Assembly: GCA_900755995.1 (NCBI GenBank)
Contig: CAAEIM010000217.1
Location: 1 to 10,373, forward strand
Direction of reading: 5' to 3'
DNA length: 10,373 nucleotides
From: Clostridia bacterium
Lineage (GTDB): Bacteria; Bacillota; Clostridia; Oscillospirales; Acutalibacteraceae
The notes beneath the pieces were generated by a model, which had not been told where the DNA came from, made no database searches, and saw only the letters and a list, made by a program, of their open reading frames with translations. The number at the start of each line of letters is the position of its first letter. Positions within the stretch are counted from its first letter, which is position 1. This document shows, in pieces, positions 1-6,343 of the stretch. Position numbers and translations under genes: made by a program.

Positions 1-191
1 CCACGAAAAACCGTCCACCGGACTGTTTTTCTCCCCTCCTGCGCTTTTTCAAGCGGGGAGATTTCGCAGTCTGCCGACTGCGAGGAGTGCTTTGCCCTTC
101 CATCCCACCGCCTTTTGAAAAAGGCGGGCGAAAACTTTTTTCCTCGGGCAGATAGTTTGGTTTTAATTCAGAACTTTTTATGCCCGACAAT
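1..191 (-). repeat. Dispersed intergenic repeat, copy 1 (cut by window edge)
   Basis: Read on the minus strand this matches the stretches from 2461 and from 10280: a TTGTCGGGCA start, a shared AATTAAAACCAAACT block, a CCGCC/GGCGG hairpin and a GGAGGGGAG block. It begins 5 nt after the tcdA stop and has the same orientation as tcdA. Internal hairpins are 108-127 (9 bp, loop of 2), 65-82 (7 bp, loop of 4, absent from the copy at 2461) and 5-31 (12 positions with one mismatch at 12/24, 3-nt loop, A- and T-rich flanks). The last looks like a bidirectional terminator. There is no coding potential, and the far end lies outside the window. The class of element is unknown; it is MITE-like or REP-like in size and structure. 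Confidence 0.85.
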
Positions 192-196
192 TAGTT

Positions 197-973
197 TTAT
201 TTTTCCTTTACTGCCTGAAAGACGGATGGCTCATCGTCTGCTATATCTTTAATTACTTCTCCTGCAATTATAAGGCCGACAACGGAAGGTACAAAGGCAA
301 CACTGCCCGGAATCTGACGTTTTTTTGCGCCATTTCCGGAATCATCGGTATAGCTGACTTCGTTTTCAGCCAAATCGCTTAAAGGTGTAATAGGCTTTTC
401 CTTTGAATACACAACCTTGAGCTTTTTAATTCCACGCTTTTTTAGTTCACTGCGCATTACCCTTGCAAGCGGACACACTGAGGTTTTGTAAATATCGGTT
501 ACCTCAAAAGCCGTTGCGTCAAGCTTGTTGCCTGCACCCATCGAGGAGATTATCGGCGTATTTGCCCTTTCAGCCTGAATAACAAGCTCAATTTTTCCCG
601 TAACGGTGTCAATAGCGTCAACTACATAGTCATACTGCGTAAAATCAAATTCGGCAGAATTGTCGGGAGTAAAGAATTTTTGATGCTTGTTTATTATAAT
701 ATCAGGGTTAATATCTTTAAGCCTTTCCTCGGCGGCATCAACCTTGTACTTACCTACGGTTTTTGTTGTGGCTATAATCTGGCGGTTAATATTTGAAAGG
801 CTTACCCTGTCATCATCTATCAGGTCAAGCTGACCTATTCCCGTTCGGGCGAGAGCTTCGGCGGTGTATCCGCCCACTCCGCCAATGCCGAATATTGCAA
901 CCCTTGCCCCTGCAAGCTTTTCCATAGCTTCTTTGCCGAGCAGAAGCTGAGTTCTTGAAAATTGATTAATCAT
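197..973 (-). CDS. tcdA: tRNA threonylcarbamoyladenosine dehydratase (TcdA/CsdL, E1-like ThiF fold)
   Basis: Family members use ATP to activate and cyclise N6-threonylcarbamoyladenosine at tRNA position 37 to ct6A, in the cytosol. The 258-aa product has the E1-type nucleotide-binding GIGGVGG at residues 29-35, the acidic LIDDD at 51-55, the NINRQ motif at 61-65 that marks ThiF/E1 adenylation domains, and VVDAIDT at 117-123. The stretch KLDATAFEVTDIYKT near 150 aligns by eye with E. coli TcdA, and length is as in the family (about 260-270 aa). The ATG at 973 is chosen because AAGGAG lies 8 nt upstream, behind a consensus promoter. It is a single gene, divergent from the JAMM peptidase operon. 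Dispersed repeat copy 1 follows its stop and probably supplies the transcript end. The closest alternative, a ThiF/MoeB sulfur-carrier adenylyltransferase, is disfavoured by the C-terminal half. Confidence 0.93.
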   Translation of the reverse strand: MINQFSRTQLLLGKEAMEKLAGARVAIFGIGGVGGYTAEALARTGIGQLDLIDDDRVSLSNINRQIIATTKTVGKYKVDAAEERLKDINPDIIINKHQKFFTPDNSAEFDFTQYDYVVDAIDTVTGKIELVIQAERANTPIISSMGAGNKLDATAFEVTDIYKTSVCPLARVMRSELKKRGIKKLKVVYSKEKPITPLSDLAENEVSYTDDSGNGAKKRQIPGSVAFVPSVVGLIIAGEVIKDIADDEPSVFQAVKEK

Positions 974-1008
974 TGATTTTCTCCTTAAAACCTATCTCAA
1001 TAATAAGT

Positions 1009-1036
1009 ATTATATTGCAATCACAATTTTTGTCAA
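1009..1036 (-). promoter_or_regulatory. Sigma-A promoter of tcdA
   Basis: On the minus strand, TTGACA (1036-1031) is separated by 16 bp from TATAAT (1014-1009). Both hexamers are perfect consensus. The predicted start is near 1002, giving a leader of about 29 nt. Confidence 0.85.
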
Positions 1037-1053
1037 TAGGCAGTCAAAAAATA

Positions 1054-1082
1054 TTGACTTTGAAAACAGTTTATTGCATAAT
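1054..1082 (+). promoter_or_regulatory. Sigma-A promoter of the M67 peptidase-trxB operon
   Basis: TTGACT (1054-1059), a 17-bp spacer, then CATAAT (1077-1082). The -10 overlaps the in-frame TTG at 1074, which argues against that codon as the start and for the ATG at 1116. The leader would be about 27 nt. Confidence 0.75.
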
Positions 1083-1115
1083 AAAAGTAAGCTAAAGGCA
1101 GAGGGTGGTTCTGTT

Positions 1116-1526
1116 ATGATTAAAATTTCCAAAGCTGACTATAATAAAATCAGGCTTTACGCAGAAAGCAAGCTGCCGAAGGAGGCTTGCGGCTTGATTG
1201 CAGGCGAGATTTTGGGAGAGTGCAGGGAAATAAAAAAGGTGTATTTGCTCACAAATGCAGACAATTCGAGCCGTCATTTTTCACTTGATATAAGGGAACA
1301 GCTTGCGGCTGTACGGGATATGCGGAAAAACGGTTTAGTTCCGCTCGGCAACTGGCATTCTCACCCTGAAACGCCGTCAATGCCGTCTGAGGAGGATAAG
1401 CGCCTTGCGTATGACGAGGGGGCAAGCTATTTGATTTTATCGCTTATGGACAAGGAAAATCCAATCCTGAATTCCTTTATAATTAAAGATAACAATGTAA
1501 AAAAAGAAGAACTTATTATATACTGA
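1116..1526 (+). CDS. JAMM/MPN+ (M67 family) zinc metallopeptidase
   Basis: A 136-aa single-domain protein of the Mov34/MPN/PAD-1 (JAB1) family. The full JAMM signature is present: Glu23 in KEACGL, then H81-S-H83 with seven residues to Ser91 and Asp94, so zinc ligands and catalytic residues appear intact. Family members cut isopeptide or peptide bonds after ubiquitin-like proteins; bacterial ones include Mec+, which releases cysteine from the sulfur carrier CysO. No sulfur carrier is visible here, so the substrate is unknown. The ATG at 1116 follows GAGGGTGGT, and the earlier in-frame TTG at 1074 falls in the promoter. It is the first gene of an operon with trxB (13-nt gap) and is divergent from the E1-like tcdA. 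No signal peptide, so probably cytosolic. Confidence 0.9.
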   Translation: MIKISKADYNKIRLYAESKLPKEACGLIAGEILGECREIKKVYLLTNADNSSRHFSLDIREQLAAVRDMRKNGLVPLGNWHSHPETPSMPSEEDKRLAYDEGASYLILSLMDKENPILNSFIIKDNNVKKEELIIY

Positions 1527-1539
1527 TTTGGAGGTAATT

Positions 1540-2445
1540 ATGTACGATATTGTTATTATAGGAAGCGGCCCTGCAGGACTTTCAGCCGCAATATATTCTC
1601 AGCGTGCAGGACTGAAGGCTGTTGTGATAGAAAAAAACTATATGGGCACGGGACAGATTTCAGAGAGCGAGCGTGTAGATAATTACCCCGGACTCTTTGG
1701 AGAAAACGGTTTTGAGCTTGGCGCAAAATTCAGGGCTCACGCTGAAAGCCTCGGTGCACAATTTATCGAATCAGAGGTTGTGAAAATCAGCAGGGACGGG
1801 GCAGACTTCAAAGTTTTACTTGAGAATGGCAACACTTTAAACTCCCACACCGTTATTTACGCAGTCGGCACTGAGCGAAGAAAGCTCGGCGTTGAGGGAG
1901 AAAATGAGTTTTTGGGCAGAGGAGTATCATATTGTGCGGTCTGTGACGGCGCATTTTACAAAAATAAAATTGCGGCGGTTGCAGGCGGCGGAGATACTGC
2001 ACTCGGTGATGCGGCACTGCTATCAAAATTTGCCGAAAAGGTTTATCTTATTCACCGCAGAGATAAATTCAGAGCAAACAAGACCCTGCAGGAGAAGATT
2101 AAAAACTTGCCCAATGTTGAAATCCTTTTAAATGCTCAGATAGAAAAAATAAACGGCGGCGCAAAGGCGGACTCAATTACGGTTTTGCAGAACGGTGAAA
2201 CAAGAGAAATCAAAACCGACGGAGTGTTTGTAGCTGTGGGAAGTGTGCCAAATACCGCTGTTGTAAAGGATTTGGTTGAAACCGATGCAAACGGATACAT
2301 TGTTGCAGACGAAAGCGGCGTGACCTCAATGCAGGGATTATTTGCCGCAGGAGATGTGAGAACAAAAAGCCTTAGACAGGTCGTAACCGCCGTGTCAGAC
2401 GGCGCAAACTGTGTTTTATCGGCTGAACAATATTTGGGCAGTTAA
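1540..2445 (+). CDS. trxB: Thioredoxin reductase (NADPH, FAD flavoprotein)
   Basis: Transfers electrons from NADPH through FAD and a redox disulfide to thioredoxin in the cytosol. The 301-aa length is typical of low-molecular-weight bacterial TrxB. Visible motifs are the N-terminal FAD-binding GSGPAG (8-13), the redox CxxC C132-A-V-C135 (the more usual form is CATC), a nucleotide-binding GGGD at 149-152, HRRDKFR (172-178) for the NADPH phosphate, and the second FAD motif AAGD (269-272). The start is the ATG at 1540, 5 nt after TTGGAGG; the in-frame TTG at 1528 overlaps this binding site and is rejected. It is second in an operon with the M67 peptidase. Repeat copy 2 begins 15 nt after the stop. 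A ferredoxin-dependent relative is possible, but HRRxxxR favours NADPH. Confidence 0.93.
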   Translation: MYDIVIIGSGPAGLSAAIYSQRAGLKAVVIEKNYMGTGQISESERVDNYPGLFGENGFELGAKFRAHAESLGAQFIESEVVKISRDGADFKVLLENGNTLNSHTVIYAVGTERRKLGVEGENEFLGRGVSYCAVCDGAFYKNKIAAVAGGGDTALGDAALLSKFAEKVYLIHRRDKFRANKTLQEKIKNLPNVEILLNAQIEKINGGAKADSITVLQNGETREIKTDGVFVAVGSVPNTAVVKDLVETDANGYIVADESGVTSMQGLFAAGDVRTKSLRQVVTAVSDGANCVLSAEQYLGS

Positions 2446-2593
2446 GGCTATACAAAACTGATTGTCGGGCATAAAAAGTTTGAATTAAAACCAAACTGCC
2501 TGCTCGAGCTAAAAGTTTTCCCCCGCCTTTTTCAAAAGGCGGTGGGGCGGTGGGGCAAAGCCCCGCTACTGCCTTAACAAGCGCAGGAGGGGA

Positions 2594-2620
2594 GAAAAAC
2601 AGTCCGGTGGACTGTTTTTC
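2594..2620. terminator. Bidirectional terminator-like hairpin inside repeat copy 2
   Basis: GAAAAACAGTCC pairs perfectly with GGACTGTTTTTC around a GGT loop, giving an A tract on one side and a T tract on the other. It would end trxB transcription. The matching hairpin in copy 1 is at 5-31. Confidence 0.6.
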
Positions 2621-2644
2621 GTGGGGAACCCACGCCTGGGGTTC

Positions 2645-2733
2645 CCCGAAAAGACTTTTCTTCTTGCGCTAAATTAACCAAGAAACTATTTATGTGTGGA
2701 AAAGCTTACCCGAAAAAACTTTTCCTCTTGTGC
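2645..2733. repeat. Pair of imperfect 25-bp direct repeats
   Basis: Positions 2645-2669 and 2709-2733 share 22 of 25 bases (CCCGAAAA...CTTTTC...CTTG.GC). All three differences are transitions (G/A, T/C, C/T). The 39 bp between them include AAGCTTACC. They may be a duplicated right end of the dispersed repeat. Confidence 0.7.
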
Positions 2734-2766
2734 ATATTTCTGAATGATTATATCTTTAAAAAAGCT

Positions 2767-2803
2767 AAAACGCTCTGTGCCGTAATCCTGCACAGAGCGT
2801 TTT
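2767..2803. terminator. Strong bidirectional intrinsic terminator between trxB and the kinase gene
   Basis: AAAACGCTCTGTGC (2767-2780) pairs over 14 bp with GCACAGAGCGTTTT (2790-2803) around a 9-nt loop. It lies 14 bp beyond the kinase stop codon and serves the minus-strand unit. It can also stop any read-through from trxB and the repeat. Confidence 0.85.
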
Positions 2804-2817
2804 GATATTATCATATC

Positions 2818-4482
2818 TTATTTAATATAAAAACTGATAGTCAGTTTGCCGCCCGAGTATTCGGTGGAGGGATTAATTTTATGCAGACGTAAGATTTGTT
2901 TTACAATAGCAAGTCCGATTCCACTGCCACGCACCTCGTCGTTTTTGTACAGGCGGTTGTAGGGCTTCCACATTTTGCTTAATTCCTTTTTGGAAATTTC
3001 TTCACATTCATTTGATATACTGAAATTATTGTTTATAAAGGTTATTTCAATTTGCGAGGATTCGTCTGAATATTTTACGGCGTTGTCAATCAGATTCTCA
3101 AAAACCATCTCCATCAGCTCTTTGTCAGCCGATATTTCAACGTTGTCTGCTGAAACTATAATCCTTTTCTTTGAGATTTTTTCGTATTTTTCGGCAAGCG
3201 TTTCAAGCACCTGCTTAATATTAAACGGCTTGATATTTAGCTTGGCTGTGTTTGTTTCAAGCCTTGAAAAGTCAAGCATTTTATGCACAAGAATATCCAT
3301 ATCAGCGGTTTGCTCCTGAATTACGTCTATGTAGTGCTGTTTGGATATATAGCCGTCCTCCTCTCGGAGATTTTCGGAAAATCCGTTTATAACGCAGAGC
3401 GGAGTTTTAAGGTTGTGGGCTACCGCATTCGTCATTTCTATGCGGTGCTGTTCTCTTATTGCCCTGTTTCTGAAATTGCGCCAGACAATCGTAACAAGAA
3501 CTGCACCTGAAATCAGGAAAAACAGCAAAATTATACTGTTGCCGAATATGAGCGTACCCGTACAGCTTTTCAGTGGCTCAAATTTTTTGTAAACTTGCAC
3601 CTCGCACCCTTTGCTCTTGTTTTCCAGATACTCTTCGTCTGTAATAATAGAAATAATATTATTATCATCTAAGTACGGGTTTATTGTTTCGGCACCTGCA
3701 TAAGCAAATGAAAGGTCATCAAGAGAAATGAGCGCAGAATACATATCTTCATTTATCGGATTATTTTCTGCAATTTCTTTTATCTCAGGTTTTTTACCTC
3801 CGTTTATAAAAAAGTCTGTATCAATTTCATTTCTGTTCATATCATATATTCCGTAGATAAAGCTTTCGCTTTTTTTCATTTCGTCAATTTTTGAAGAATG
3901 TAAATCGAAAAATTCAATATGCTCATCTTCAACATACCAGGCGTGGTTGTCATTTGTGCGCAAAACCTCTAATTTCAGCGGAATTGCCTCGCCCGTGCTT
4001 TTTCCAAGTGTTAGGTTGTCAATATAAAATTTGTTGCAGGACAGCAGATAATAGTTTCCGTTCTCGTCCTTTTCCGTACTGAGATATTCGCAAATTTTGT
4101 TATATTGCTCGTCAGTCAATGACTCTCTCAGAGTATAATAATCTATATATGTCGGTATATTAGCTCCTTCATAGGTAAACGGGGTTTTATTTGCATTATC
4201 TATAAAAAAGTTATATGGTGTGTTTTTAATTGTCAAATATATATCCGATTCAATTGAAGTTGTTATGTAATTGCTGATAGAGTCGGGATTAAATAAATCT
4301 ATACCCTTTGCGTATGAATAGAAATCCTTCATAATGAGTTCCGCCTGGCTTAATTCCAGCTGATATGTTGAGTTGTAAATAAGCACAGAAAAAGCCCCCA
4401 TTGCGAGCAAGCATATAAACACCAATATCAGAATTATGCTTGTAATGGCTTTGCGGTTTTCTTTTTTTAGCTTTTTATTCAT
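2818..4482 (-). CDS. Sensor histidine kinase with large extracytoplasmic domain
   Basis: A 554-aa membrane kinase of a two-component system that should phosphorylate the regulator encoded just upstream. Layout: a short basic N-terminus, TM1 at about 12-37, an extracytoplasmic region of about 270 residues, TM2 at about 310-334, a short linker, then the HisKA dimerisation domain with the H box AHNLKTP (His356). The HATPase_c domain has an N box ENLIDNAVKYS (462-472) and a G box GSGIGLAI (519-526), and ends at GGKLTISF. Catalytic motifs look intact. I do not recognise the sensor region, so the stimulus is unknown. The ATG at 4482 lies 3 nt after the regulator stop, with GAGGAATAGG at the end of that gene as binding site, so translation is probably coupled. 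The terminator at 2767-2803 closes the unit. Confidence 0.93.
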   Translation of the reverse strand: MNKKLKKENRKAITSIILILVFICLLAMGAFSVLIYNSTYQLELSQAELIMKDFYSYAKGIDLFNPDSISNYITTSIESDIYLTIKNTPYNFFIDNANKTPFTYEGANIPTYIDYYTLRESLTDEQYNKICEYLSTEKDENGNYYLLSCNKFYIDNLTLGKSTGEAIPLKLEVLRTNDNHAWYVEDEHIEFFDLHSSKIDEMKKSESFIYGIYDMNRNEIDTDFFINGGKKPEIKEIAENNPINEDMYSALISLDDLSFAYAGAETINPYLDDNNIISIITDEEYLENKSKGCEVQVYKKFEPLKSCTGTLIFGNSIILLFFLISGAVLVTIVWRNFRNRAIREQHRIEMTNAVAHNLKTPLCVINGFSENLREEDGYISKQHYIDVIQEQTADMDILVHKMLDFSRLETNTAKLNIKPFNIKQVLETLAEKYEKISKKRIIVSADNVEISADKELMEMVFENLIDNAVKYSDESSQIEITFINNNFSISNECEEISKKELSKMWKPYNRLYKNDEVRGSGIGLAIVKQILRLHKINPSTEYSGGKLTISFYIK

Positions 4483-4485
4483 AAC

Positions 4486-5160
4486 CTATTCCTCAATTCT
4501 ATAGCCACGTCCTATTACGGTTTTAATGATTTTTGAATTGTTCTTTAGGGCTTTTCTCAGATTTTTTATATGTGTGTCAAGCACCCGTATGTCAACATCT
4601 GCGTCATAGCCCCATAGATTTTCAATCAGTTTTGTTCTGGAAATAACAATGTTTTTGTTCTCTAAAAGGAATTTGAGAATTTGATATTCTTTAGCGGTTA
4701 AATTTATCTCGTCACCGTCTGAAATTACTATTCCGTTGTTTGGATTCAAGGTAAGAGTGCCTGCCGAGAGCACGGTTGAGCGCACAAGTCCCTTTGACCT
4801 TTTTATCAGCGCTCTTACCTTTTCATACAGTACGGGAAGTACAAACGGCTTGATTATGTAATCGTCACAGCCCAGAGCGTAGCCGTTGAGAACATCTGCC
4901 TCGTTTGTGCGGGCGGTAATAAACATAATCGGCACATCGCTGTATCTTCTTACCTCTTTGCAGATTGCAAATCCGTCCATTTTGGGGAGCATTACATCAA
5001 GCAGAAGCAGGTCATACGGATTTTCATATGCCATTTGCAGTCCTGTTTCGCCGTTTGGAGCAACTGCTACAGAGAATTTTCCAACACCCTTGCGGCTGAA
5101 ATATTCTGCCACCATTTCTCTTATATTTTTATCATCTTCAACAAGAAGTATTTTGTACAT
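4486..5160 (-). CDS. OmpR/PhoB-family response regulator
   Basis: A 224-aa DNA-binding response regulator. The receiver domain has the acidic pair E8-D9-D10, the phospho-acceptor Asp55 in LLLLDVMLPKMDG, Thr82 and Lys104 in the IIKPF motif. The C-terminal winged helix runs from about 128 (NLTAKEYQILKFLLEN) to the family ending VIGRGYRIEE, with the recognition helix in VRVLDTH-like sequence (IRVLDTHIKNLRKAL). Both domains are complete. The ATG at 5160 is preferred over in-frame ATGs at 5166 and 5172 because it gives the standard N-terminus MYKILLVEDD and has GGTGAT 5-6 nt upstream; no binding site precedes the other two. The partner kinase follows 3 nt after the stop. Regulated genes cannot be deduced. 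No convincing promoter is seen in the 81-nt gap to the GIY-YIG gene, so the three may be co-transcribed. Confidence 0.93.
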   Translation of the reverse strand: MYKILLVEDDKNIREMVAEYFSRKGVGKFSVAVAPNGETGLQMAYENPYDLLLLDVMLPKMDGFAICKEVRRYSDVPIMFITARTNEADVLNGYALGCDDYIIKPFVLPVLYEKVRALIKRSKGLVRSTVLSAGTLTLNPNNGIVISDGDEINLTAKEYQILKFLLENKNIVISRTKLIENLWGYDADVDIRVLDTHIKNLRKALKNNSKIIKTVIGRGYRIEE

Positions 5161-5241
5161 TGTCATCACCATATATAATTTAATCTTGTTATATGTTTTT
5201 CGTGTGAAGAATGGATTTTTGTTTGAAATATATTACAATTA

Positions 5242-5550
5242 TTATGTTTTTTGTATATAGCTATAATTTTCAACGGGAATTTTGTCCCGAAGCAATGAAA
5301 GGCTCTTTGTTTGTATCAGCTCTTCCTTTTGCTTTTTTGTGAGTCTTTTTATATGATATTCAAGCTTTGAGGCTGTTGAGCGATTATCGCTTAGCCAAAG
5401 GGCTTCAAGCTTCTTAGGCCTGTGAGTACGGGTGTATTTTGCACATTTTTCGTTTTGAGAAAAATGTTCGGACATTCTTTTGTCTATATCGGAGGCTATT
5501 CCCGTATATATAGAGTTATCACAGCATCTCAGCATATAAGTATAGTACAT
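5242..5550 (-). CDS. Small GIY-YIG nuclease-superfamily protein (UvrC-N/YazA-YhbQ type)
   Basis: A 102-aa single GIY-YIG domain. The first motif is the TYM of YYTYMLRC, the second is IYTG (14-17), followed by the conserved Arg25 and His29 (IDKRMSEH) and the acidic Glu64 in KLEYHIK, a likely metal ligand. Size and sequence fit the stand-alone YhbQ/YazA group, whose role is poorly known (DNA repair or structure-specific nicking is suggested for relatives). It lacks the extra DNA-binding domains of homing endonucleases. The ATG at 5550 is chosen because GGGTGAT precedes it closely; ATG 5562 and GTG 5577 have no binding site. It is upstream of the response regulator on the same strand, with no terminator between. 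The functional link is unclear and may be only positional. Confidence 0.88.
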   Translation of the reverse strand: MYYTYMLRCCDNSIYTGIASDIDKRMSEHFSQNEKCAKYTRTHRPKKLEALWLSDNRSTASKLEYHIKRLTKKQKEELIQTKSLSLLRDKIPVENYSYIQKT

Positions 5551-5565
5551 TTTATCACCCATTAA

Positions 5566-5595
5566 AGTATAGCACACAAAATATTATTATCGCAA
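5566..5595 (-). promoter_or_regulatory. Possible extended -10 promoter for the GIY-YIG gene
   Basis: On the minus strand, TTGCGA (5595-5590), 18 bp, then TATACT (5571-5566) preceded by TGC, an extended -10. The predicted start falls almost on the ribosome binding site, leaving a leader of only about 10 nt, so confidence is limited. Confidence 0.4.
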
Positions 5596-5596
5596 C

Positions 5597-5628
5597 AAAA
5601 ATCCCGACAATTATGTGAATTGTCGGGA
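5597..5628 (-). terminator. Intrinsic terminator of the queL-yhhQ unit
   Basis: On the minus strand, TCCCGACAATT (5628-5618) pairs over 11 bp with AATTGTCGGGA (5612-5602) around a 5-nt loop, followed by TTTTT. It starts 6 nt after the yhhQ stop. The stem contains TTGTCGGG, the motif that opens the dispersed repeat. Confidence 0.88.
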
Positions 5629-5634
5629 AGAATT

Positions 5635-6342
5635 TTATGCCTGTTCAGATGTTTTTCTGTTGTGTATTTTTCTGGCAAGATATACAAACGGCGTATCCAG
5701 CAGACTTGTAAAAACATAGATAACATAGCTTGAAAGAAAAATAGACATAAGAACCGGTAAATCGTAAGTACCCCAGAAGGCAAAGGCGGTGAAAAGTGCG
5801 GTATTCAAAAGCTGACTGAGCAGGGTAGAGCCGTTGTTTCTCAGCCATAAAAATCTGCGCCTGTCGCCGAATTTCTTCTCTGTAAATTTCCACCATTTGT
5901 GGTAAAGCCATACGTCAAAGCTCTGGCTGATGGCATATACAACAAGGGAAGCCAGGACCATTCTCGGAGTATTTGAGAATACCGCTTTAATCGAGGGCAT
6001 TATGGTATCAGATACGCTCGGCGTATAAATCATCCAGCTTTGGGAGAGCACAAGGAAGAATATGGACGAAAAAACACCTGTAAGTACAGCCGTTTGTGCC
6101 GCTTTTTTGCCCTCGCACTCCGAGAGAATATCGGTTATCAAAAATGTTACGGCAAATAAAACATTGCCGAGGGTTTGCTCCATTCCAAAGGCATTTATCA
6201 TTATGGTAACTTCAATGTTCGCTAGAATTGTTGCAATTACGGAAACACAGTAAAGCCCGATTTTCCCGAAAAGCGCATAGCCTAAAAGAGATGCACCGTA
6301 GATAAATATTACCGAGCACAGCAGAATAATCTCGTTTATCAT
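5635..6342 (-). CDS. yhhQ: Queuosine-precursor transporter, YhhQ/VUT family
   Basis: An integral membrane protein of 235 aa that in this family imports 7-deazaguanine precursors of queuosine (preQ0, preQ1, or queuine in some lineages). About six hydrophobic segments are visible, from 5-25 to 200-220. Family hallmarks are TDILSECEGKKAA (70-82), SQSFDVWLYHKW (139-150) and WLRNNGSTLLSQLLNTALF (166-184). The ATG at 6342 is one base after the TGA of the radical-SAM gene, with GGGGTGGGTGA at the end of that gene as binding site, so translation is likely coupled. The TTG at 6360 inside the upstream gene is rejected. Pairing with a QueL-like enzyme suggests uptake of queuine or preQ1 for tRNA modification; which substrate it takes cannot be read from the sequence. 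Confidence 0.9.
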   Translation of the reverse strand: MINEIILLCSVIFIYGASLLGYALFGKIGLYCVSVIATILANIEVTIMINAFGMEQTLGNVLFAVTFLITDILSECEGKKAAQTAVLTGVFSSIFFLVLSQSWMIYTPSVSDTIMPSIKAVFSNTPRMVLASLVVYAISQSFDVWLYHKWWKFTEKKFGDRRRFLWLRNNGSTLLSQLLNTALFTAFAFWGTYDLPVLMSIFLSSYVIYVFTSLLDTPFVYLARKIHNRKTSEQA

Positions 6343-6343
6343 T

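Larger units (their letters stand above)
2461..2733 (+). repeat. Dispersed intergenic repeat, copy 2 (longest view)
   Basis: This stretch fills most of the 372-bp gap between trxB and the sensor kinase. Homology to copy 1 runs from TTGTCGGGCA at 2462 to about 2624. Beyond that only this copy is visible, so the right limit is an estimate. Hairpins in order: 2523-2542 (9 bp, loop TC), 2552-2564 (GGGGC/GCCCC), 2594-2620 (12 perfect bp, loop GGT) and 2623-2647 (GGGGAACCC/GGGTTCCCC). The end near 2727-2733, CTTGTGC, weakly mirrors the start (GCATAAAAAG), as would a decayed terminal inverted repeat. No ORF. It has the same orientation as trxB, which it follows. Confidence 0.8.

Noticed and set aside
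1..191. The repeats as remnants of an IS element or CRISPR
   Set aside because: There is no transposase-like coding sequence and no regular direct repeat/spacer pattern. Copies are single and intergenic.
1074..1115. N-terminal extension of the JAMM protein from TTG at 1074
   Set aside because: The codon overlaps the predicted -10 box and has no ribosome binding site. ATG 1116 follows GAGGGTGGT.
4886..5260. Plus-strand open frame opposite the response regulator, and similar frames opposite the kinase, yhhQ, queL and the JAMM gene
   Set aside because: They are antisense to strongly recognised genes, have low-complexity Ser/Ile/Phe-rich products and no ribosome binding sites.
5242..5550. GIY-YIG protein as a homing endonuclease or mobile-element gene
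   Set aside because: It is a stand-alone domain of about 100 aa without DNA-binding extensions or intron/intein context, which fits the YhbQ/YazA group.
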